Assembly (NCBI GenBank): GCA_963920635.1
Contig: OY987298.1
Span: forward strand, 150,448,257 to 150,512,256
Direction: 5' to 3'
DNA from: Pseudeuparius sepicola
Taxonomy: Eukaryota; Arthropoda; Insecta; Coleoptera; Anthribidae
Length of the DNA: 64,000 bases
The notes beneath the pieces are model-generated. The model made no database searches, was not told where the DNA came from, and saw only the letters and a program-made list of their open reading frames with translations. Positions within the stretch are counted from its first letter, which is position 1. Each line of letters begins with the position of its first letter. A program made the translations under genes and the position numbers. Shown in pieces: positions 58,056-64,000 of this stretch.

Positions 58056-58303
58056 TTTGACGTTTACGTGACGTTTACTGACGTTAACGTGACGTTTTGA
58101 CGTTTACGTGACGTTTTGATGTTTACGCGACATTTTGACGTTTACGTGACGCTGTAACGTTTACGCGACGTCTTGACGTTTACGTGACGTTTACTGACGT
58201 TTACGTGACGTTTTGACGTTTACGTGACGTTTTAATGTTTACGCGACATTTTGACGTTTACGTGACGTGTAAAGTTTACGCGACGTCTTGACGTTTACGT
58301 GAC
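58056..58303. repeat. TGACGTTTACG minisatellite
   Basis: Repeats of the type GACGTTTACGTGACGTTTT with about 19-22-bp spacing. A 116-bp higher-order period shows in the repeat of TTTACTGACGTT at 58074 and 58190. It is full of TGACGT and ACGT palindromes, resembling CRE half-sites by chance or function. Confidence 0.92.
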
Positions 58304-59104
58304 GTACGCGCACTCTGCACTCACGTTTTTACATAGAGGGAGACGGCTGTCTAGCGAGTCCAAGAAATAAGTGGCATCATTTTAACAACGTATTTAAACC
58401 TCCTCTAGACGTATATGAAATGGCAGTTATTTAATTTTTTGGACCCTAATACAAATCTAACCTAACTACCTATCCTTGGTATACTTCAAACAGTTCAAAC
58501 TGAAACAATTTTTATTTTGAAATTTTAGTTTTAACGTTATTATTTCTATCTAATAAAACCAAAAATGACCTTATTTATCTGCTTACCAAAATAATGTAAT
58601 ATTTATAATGTAGGTACGAAACATATAAAAGTCCATTATATGTATAAATTCTGGTTGACATTATTTAGATATCAGATACTTCCTAGATTCCTCTGCTCTA
58701 GAATGATGTTAGTGATTTGGGTTCTGTTTTTTGTGCTGTTTGCTGTATCAAGCCAATAATGAATAGTGAATACGATATAATTACTTTTTCCTGCTCCCTC
58801 CCCCGTAAGTACCCTTTATATACTAGCCAACAGGCCCGAAAGCGAAAGTCAAATGTTCGGGGTGCCCTGTTATTTTGGCTGCTAGCTGCGAAAGTGGTTG
58901 CTAGGTACAAAAAGTATTGCTTAGCAACCCTTACGCATCAAGGACCTTAAAACCTTTAAAAAAATATATATAGCAACGCGAATCCTGCGTCAATTTTAAT
59001 AGGTTACACAATAATCTTTTTACAAACTGGTTTTGATCATAAAGAACACGAATTATACCAAAGAAAAATTAATAATTTCAATGTTTCTCTGGCGTCAAAT
59101 AAGA

Positions 59105-59535
59105 GCCGCATAACAGAACAAATTTGACAGGCACCTCGCTACCGGTAGGGTGAGAGTACGCGATTAGTAATTCGTGGATCCAGGGTTCAAATCCTACACA
59201 AAGCTAATTTTTTTTATTATTTTTTTATTATCGCTGCATTCTGCTCTTATATTTATCACTGATTATCGTTTTCAGTAATCGAACAAAGGTTATTTTGAAG
59301 ATCATTATTACCCACAATCTACTCCATATGTATTTAGAGCTTTATTCAAAGTACCTATAACCTGAAATTGTCGGTAGCAGGAAAAATGGAATACATTGCG
59401 CGACGCGTAAGCTCTTTTTTGGCCTCGGAGGCACTTTTAATGACCGAGGCAACGCTCACGTTGCCTCGGTCTTTAAACAACCTCCTCGGACAAAAAGTGC
59501 ACTTACGCATCTGGCAATGTAAATAACTATTTAAT
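59105..59535 (+). mobile_element. tRNA-derived SINE with hairpin tail, copy 2
   Basis: A tRNA-like head (GGTAGGGTGAGAGTACGCGA, B-box GGTTCAAATCC at 59184-59194) precedes a body (GCTGCATTCTGCTCTTATAT) and a long 3' hairpin (59393-59520) with about 60-bp arms, ending GTAAATAACTATTTAAT. The minus-strand copy at 26415-26830 has the same order. RNA polymerase III transcription is expected from the boxes. Confidence 0.8.
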
Positions 59536-60229
59536 GTAATTACTTATTTAAATACCAAGCTATAATTTTACTTCAATGTATTTCCTTCCTACCCAGCTTT
59601 CTATGTCCAAGTAGGTATTCGCCTTCGATTAAAACCTGACGACGTTCTGTTCCATATTTTTTCCCCAAAACTAGTATCCCAAATTCCGAAATAGAGGAAA
59701 AGAAGCATTTATCGAGTAAGAACGTAATGACGACAAATAAATAAATAGATAGATAAAATATCCATGATTCTTAAATACTTATAGTATCATGGCAAATGTC
59801 TATATTTACATAACTTGTAAGCAAGAATGTCTACTACCTAATATAATATGAAAAATATATCAATTTGCCCACCCTTGTACTGTCACTGTTGTATTTTCTG
59901 GTGAAAATAGATCTAAATTGTTTATAATATAATATCAGGGCAACACAGCTATTGTTACCATAATAGGAAGACTGTTGGAATAAGCTTTTTCAAAACTCAA
60001 CTCTATATTTTCTGCAGCTTGTTATTAAACTTCAATAGGCCACTTTCACATGCACTAAATGGAAAAATATGTTTTTAAATAAACAAAATATGTATACGGA
60101 AATACTGTGGGATTAAAGTACTTACATTATTTATTTATAAAAGGTATTAATGGCTACCTACGTACCTACCCCCCAAGCCTTTGTTTCTAACGACAGGGAC
60201 GTGAAGCAAGCAGTTTTATTCTTAGAATC

Positions 60230-60669
60230 CAATGACGTCAAAACCTATAGACGTGGTGCCCCATTGTTAAAATGCCCTTTATTTTGACTCCAAGATCAAA
60301 TATATCCATACTACTCTAAAAACATGCTACAAACAAAGACAGAAAGTCAACCATCAACCAATTATACACCCGGTGATTCCCGGTTATAGTTCCTCCAGAA
60401 TCACACTTAGATATCGCATATTTTTTCTTGATTGGGGGCACCGGAAGCATCGGAGCCTCACCTGAAGACTCGGGGGATGGTCTAACGACGCCAACCTCCG
60501 AGCCCAGAGTCGAAATAAGTTCGCTACGGCTCGACAAAAAGGGGCAATTTCTGACAATCTCGCGACATTTTCGGAATAATTTAATGGAGCGCTTAGATTG
60601 TGATTAGTTCTGGGTGTCAAGGTCAAGCGTTTATCAAAACAAACCTGTCTATAGGTTCTGACGTCATTG
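60230..60669. mobile_element. CAATGACGTCA-TIR element, copy 2, 8-bp TSD
   Basis: Ends CAATGACGTCAAAACCTATA and its inverse TATAGGTTCTGACGTCATTG, with a perfect 8-bp duplication TTAGAATC (60222-60229 and 60670-60677). The 440-bp unit is the inverse of the copy at 36548-36984. CA...TG ends and 8-bp duplications fit hAT or P-type elements. The shared minus-strand open stretch SRSELISTLGSE...PSPESSGE is interrupted at neither copy but has no assigned family. Confidence 0.88.
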
Positions 60670-61439
60670 TTAGAATCCATCCTCGTCTAGTAGATAGCAG
60701 GTAACCATACTTTAAGCTGTCATGCTGTCGTATACTGTGAGCCCACAAATCACTAACCAATTAGGTACCGTGAAGTTGCCGCACGCGGTTTTGAAACAGA
60801 CCCATGGATACATTATGATGTCGGTAGAGAAGATTACTACTATATACCTTAAATATCTTAAGGAGTTTTCAAATTTCTGAGATTTTGGATATTTAACTTG
60901 GACAAGGGGCCTTTTAAGGAACTAGATGACTGTAGTTCACCATTGCAATCGTCAAATTAATTTTTAAAATTCAATCGTACTAGCCCATTGTCACTACCCC
61001 TAGATCAGAGCATATAAAACAACCAGCAGTATCACTCCCCTTGGCGGGAAAATTCTGCGCACCTGTTCGCGCAGCCGCCATGTGGGCATAGATTCTGTCA
61101 AATTGATGCAGTGTCGGGGCGATTGGGCAGTTCTATTTTGGCTGTATGAGAGATATTACAGTGCCGTGGAGTGTGCTTTTTGCTAGTATCTTTAAATAAA
61201 GAATCCCAGGAAGGGGGAAAAGCTGCTTGTGCTTACCACACACTATATACTTTACTAATACTACTCTGTATTTCTGAATTGATTTTCCCGACTACATCTC
61301 TGACTTCTATTCCACCAATATGGCTCAAGGTCATTGAATTTGAGAATAATTTCTCAAGAGTAAGTTATACTGCTGGTTGTTATATATGCTCTGCCTAGAT
61401 TGTAGTAGTGCGAGGGTGAGAATTATTATTATTATATGT

Positions 61440-61720
61440 ACGCATAACTTCTAAAAGTTCCGACATTGCTCGATACCGTCGGAAATGAGATGGCCCCGCA
61501 CTTCGCCTAAATTGCCGGTCGATTTCCGCAATCGTCCTCGAATTACGCGGCGCGAACTGCGAATATAAATTCCGCCGAAATTGCCGGCGCCTACTGGAGA
61601 TGAAACCAGGAATTTACGAGCGCATTACGTCATATTTCGGTTATCGGGCCCCGACCGGCCGGTAAGCCGGTTGTTTATGTGCTACGAAACCGGCGCGGTC
61701 GACCCAGAACGTTTTTTTAT
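61440..61720. promoter_or_regulatory. GC-balanced non-coding block, candidate regulatory
   Basis: CpG-rich sequence (GTCGATTTCCGCAATCGTCC, AATTACGCGGCGCGAACTGC, ACCGGCCGGTAAGCCGG) with no consistent reading frame. Composition resembles conserved insect regulatory DNA. It contains GACCGGCCGGT and TAAGCCGG palindromic words. Confidence 0.3.
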
Positions 61721-62539
61721 AGGTTATGTACACCTCTATCAGCCAACGCCACCTAAAAGACAAGGTCAGATAACCCGCCTGTATTTTGATACGTTTTGCA
61801 ATTAATTGAACGCCGGTCTTTTTTACTAAAGCACTAGGACCACAACATTACAGGTTAGAAGGGCTAAAATTAATTTAGTTTTGAAAGTAGGATATGTGAA
61901 ACAGTGAAACATGTTTTTAGGCGTGCGAACAACATTTTTCCACCGAAGGGCAGGATATTGATGAAAGAAGTACCTTAGGATTACGTACTTTGTGGAATCG
62001 ACCAGATAAACTTAATTTGCTAAGTTTCGAAGCACCCTCGCTTGGTCACAGTTATGTTTTTATTTGATAGTTCTTATTTGTAAGTAAATGGATTACATGA
62101 TTTTAGATGAAGTACCATGTACGGTATGCTGCCATCAGATTGGCCCATTTATTAATAAGTAGGAAAGAAGATCCAGAAGATCCAGAAGCATAAAATGCAA
62201 AAATGAATTGATATTTTGAAAAACAAATGTGATATTTAGGAACAACCCAAGCAGAGAAGAAACTTTGTTCAACTAACACCGTTGCTATTACCTACTTATT
62301 ATTAAAATTATTCTAATAACATTGCAAAACAATGTTATAGTTTTAAATGTTAACTTCAAAAACTAGGGGAATAAAATAAAAATAAGTTCTATCATTATTT
62401 CTTTCACTTTGTGTAGCGTTTTGTAGTACTGTAGAATATATATTATTAAAAAACCTAAACTCTATTATTCAAATTAAACGCAAGTGAAACATAAACACAA
62501 GTTGTTGCATGGCTAGAGCGTGATACGCACATGATCGGC

Positions 62540-62717
62540 TTGCTATTGGCCAGCCGGCAATAAAGTCTGGCCCGGCGAGCGAGTGCAGCGAGTCGTTGTT
62601 TCTTACAGGGGTGTATTGAGTGGCAAGTGGACCTTTATTTTTTCCGATGTAATTCTTTCGCTGTTTATTAATTGTAGGAGCTACGATTTGTATTAAAAGT
62701 AGAAATTTGCAGGTAAG
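62540..62717 (+). other. Possible non-coding first exon with splice donor
   Basis: A balanced stretch (CCCGGCGAGCGAGTGCAGCG) runs to TTTGCAG|GTAAGTG, a near-consensus donor at 62713. No ATG-led protein is recognised. The donor region is part of a segment that is duplicated at 63217. Whether it is transcribed is unknown. Confidence 0.3.
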
Positions 62718-62900
62718 TGAATGACTAGGTGTGCAATAAAAGTTTGTTTTTAAAGTTCTTAATACTGGGGCATATTATTATAATATTTTATATTATCAAA
62801 TTCATAGAGATCGTCCTTAATGCGGCCCTGCCTCGTATTAGCCCTCAGAATTGTTCACGTGCTTCCATCGTATCGTGTAAATGTTTACGCGCCACTTGCA
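62711..62900. repeat. 190-bp duplication, left copy
   Basis: Starts AGGTAAGTGAATGACTAGG and contains CTTAATGCGGCCCTGCCTCG. Matches 63217-63400 with few changes. The Helitron-like short copy lies between the two. Confidence 0.88.
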
Positions 62901-62933
62901 TTTAGTTTGAATAGAGTGTAGTATCTACGTATC

Positions 62934-63210
62934 TATACCCCGATTACTGTAAGAAGTCCCGATTTTGTCAAATGACATTCTCCACAAAATCCCTAGGAAT
63001 TTTCTGTTAACCATGGGTATAACATTGGTATATGTTGTGTGTCAACCAGTTAATGACGTCACTCATTGATTTATGATGTGAAAAGTTACTCAAGTGTTAC
63101 GAAAAAAAGAACATAATAAAATAAAAATCCTATTGCAATCACGATTATACTGCTACAAATAAAAATAACTATGACTACAACTCATTTTAATAATAATTTC
63201 AAACGTCATG
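62934..63210. mobile_element. Short copy of the Helitron-like family
   Basis: 277 bp matching the outer parts of 51720-53175 with the middle (palindrome, helicase, repeats, microsatellite) absent. Starts TATACCCCGATTACTGTAAG and ends CAAACGTCATG. Confidence 0.8.
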
Positions 63211-63216
63211 TAAAAA

Positions 63217-63400
63217 GGTAAGTGAATGACTAGGTATGCTATAAAAGTTTGTTTTTAAAGTTCTGAATACTGGAGAATATTATTATAATATTTTATATTA
63301 CAAAATTCATAGAGATCGTCCTTAATGCGGCCCTGCCTCGTATTAGCCCTCAGAATTGTTCACGTGCTTCCATCGTGTAAATGTTCACGCGCCACTTGCA
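63217..63400. repeat. 190-bp duplication, right copy
   Basis: Copy of 62711-62900, again beginning at a GTAAGTG donor-like site. The segment to the window end (63401-64000) holds nothing recognisable. Confidence 0.88.
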
Positions 63401-64000
63401 CTCATGCTGCATGCTTCTTGTTAAAATATTACTTAGCAACGTGTTTTTTCGATTTTTTTTCGGAAAAATTAGATGCCCTTATGATATTACTTACCATAAA
63501 ATTGTCGTCAATAGCGATCGGAGTAGGGAGAGATATAGAAGGCAGTTAATTCCCCACGAAGATGCATTCCAAACATGACATACTAGGTGTATCGTGATCT
63601 TGATTTAGAACATTCCTGCGAAGTGTCTAGTTAAATTGCCCGAATCCGAACTCTACGTTATTTTGAAATACTTCAAACAACGAATACGCACGTGAATTAT
63701 TCCACTATCACTTTTTAACTTTGACAGTTGTCAAAAGGTTAGATCGCAAATCATCTAAACCTATCATAGACATACGTTTGAATTTTCAACGCCAACTTGA
63801 CATCGAATTTAAATGAACGCTCGTTATGAGCGTCACGGCCTTCATCCATGCCCACCAAACGATAGACTAACAATAAACTGTATGTCTGGTCGTCTACCGG
63901 CGTCTGGCATCCACAGTTTAGAGAGTTACTGTTGCAAATTGGATCGGTTCCAGGTGTGGCGAGAAGGTAACGGCATTATTTCGCTACGTACCGCCGCAAA

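Noticed and set aside
59140..59210. A functional tRNA gene
   Set aside because: The B-box is good but there is no cloverleaf with an acceptor stem, and the same head recurs with the SINE body at 26.8 kb.

Overview
The window is AT-rich, repeat-dense eukaryotic DNA, almost certainly from an insect. It has GT-AG splice sites, TA-flanked mariner-type MITEs, hAT, P-like and Helitron-like remnants and a tRNA-derived SINE. The order is not settled by the sequence; a beetle or hemipteran with a bloated genome is a guess.

The only host gene I can defend lies on the minus strand: two exons of a Dscam-family cell-adhesion receptor. Exon A (42703-42887) and exon B (25592-25748) together encode the first immunoglobulin domain, with the B-strand Cys, the C-strand Trp and the F-strand Cys. 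The phases agree across a roughly 17 kb intron. Everything below 25592 is then the next intron (at least 25.5 kb). Sequence above 42887 is probably an upstream intron, although separate genes there cannot be excluded.

Layout: 1-10 kb holds scattered MITEs, including a 1.36 kb mariner-like element with 365-bp terminal repeats and a gutted transposase. 11.04-23.28 kb is one tandem array of 25 units (529-532 bp and 464 bp). It ends in an inverted partial copy and is bracketed by a 12-bp direct repeat. 25-34 kb holds exon B, nested hAT elements, a ZMYM-type hAT deletion derivative, and broken integrase and THAP coding remnants. 35-42.6 kb has a 9-bp-TSD element family, many MITEs and a third hAT copy abutting exon A. 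42.7-44.5 kb has exon A and a P-like element with a THAP start. 45.8-51.7 kb holds a 0.75 kb duplication, long-TIR MITEs and a second ZMYM-type hAT. 51.7-53.2 kb is a Helitron-like unit with a PIF1-type helicase tail. 56-64 kb holds MITEs, a minisatellite, a SINE with a hairpin tail, GC-rich candidate regulatory sequence and a duplicated splice-donor segment.

The most striking system is the array. Every unit contains, on the minus strand, a complete hammerhead ribozyme core (CUGAUGA, stem II, GAAA, short stem III with a palindromic GUAC loop, GUC cleavage triplet, extended stem I). The minus strand is the sense strand of the Dscam-like gene, so transcription of that intron would produce about 25 self-cleaving motifs in tandem. 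The flanking direct repeat and the inverted end suggest the array, or its founder, was inserted by retrotransposition, as for Penelope-associated or retrozyme-like elements.
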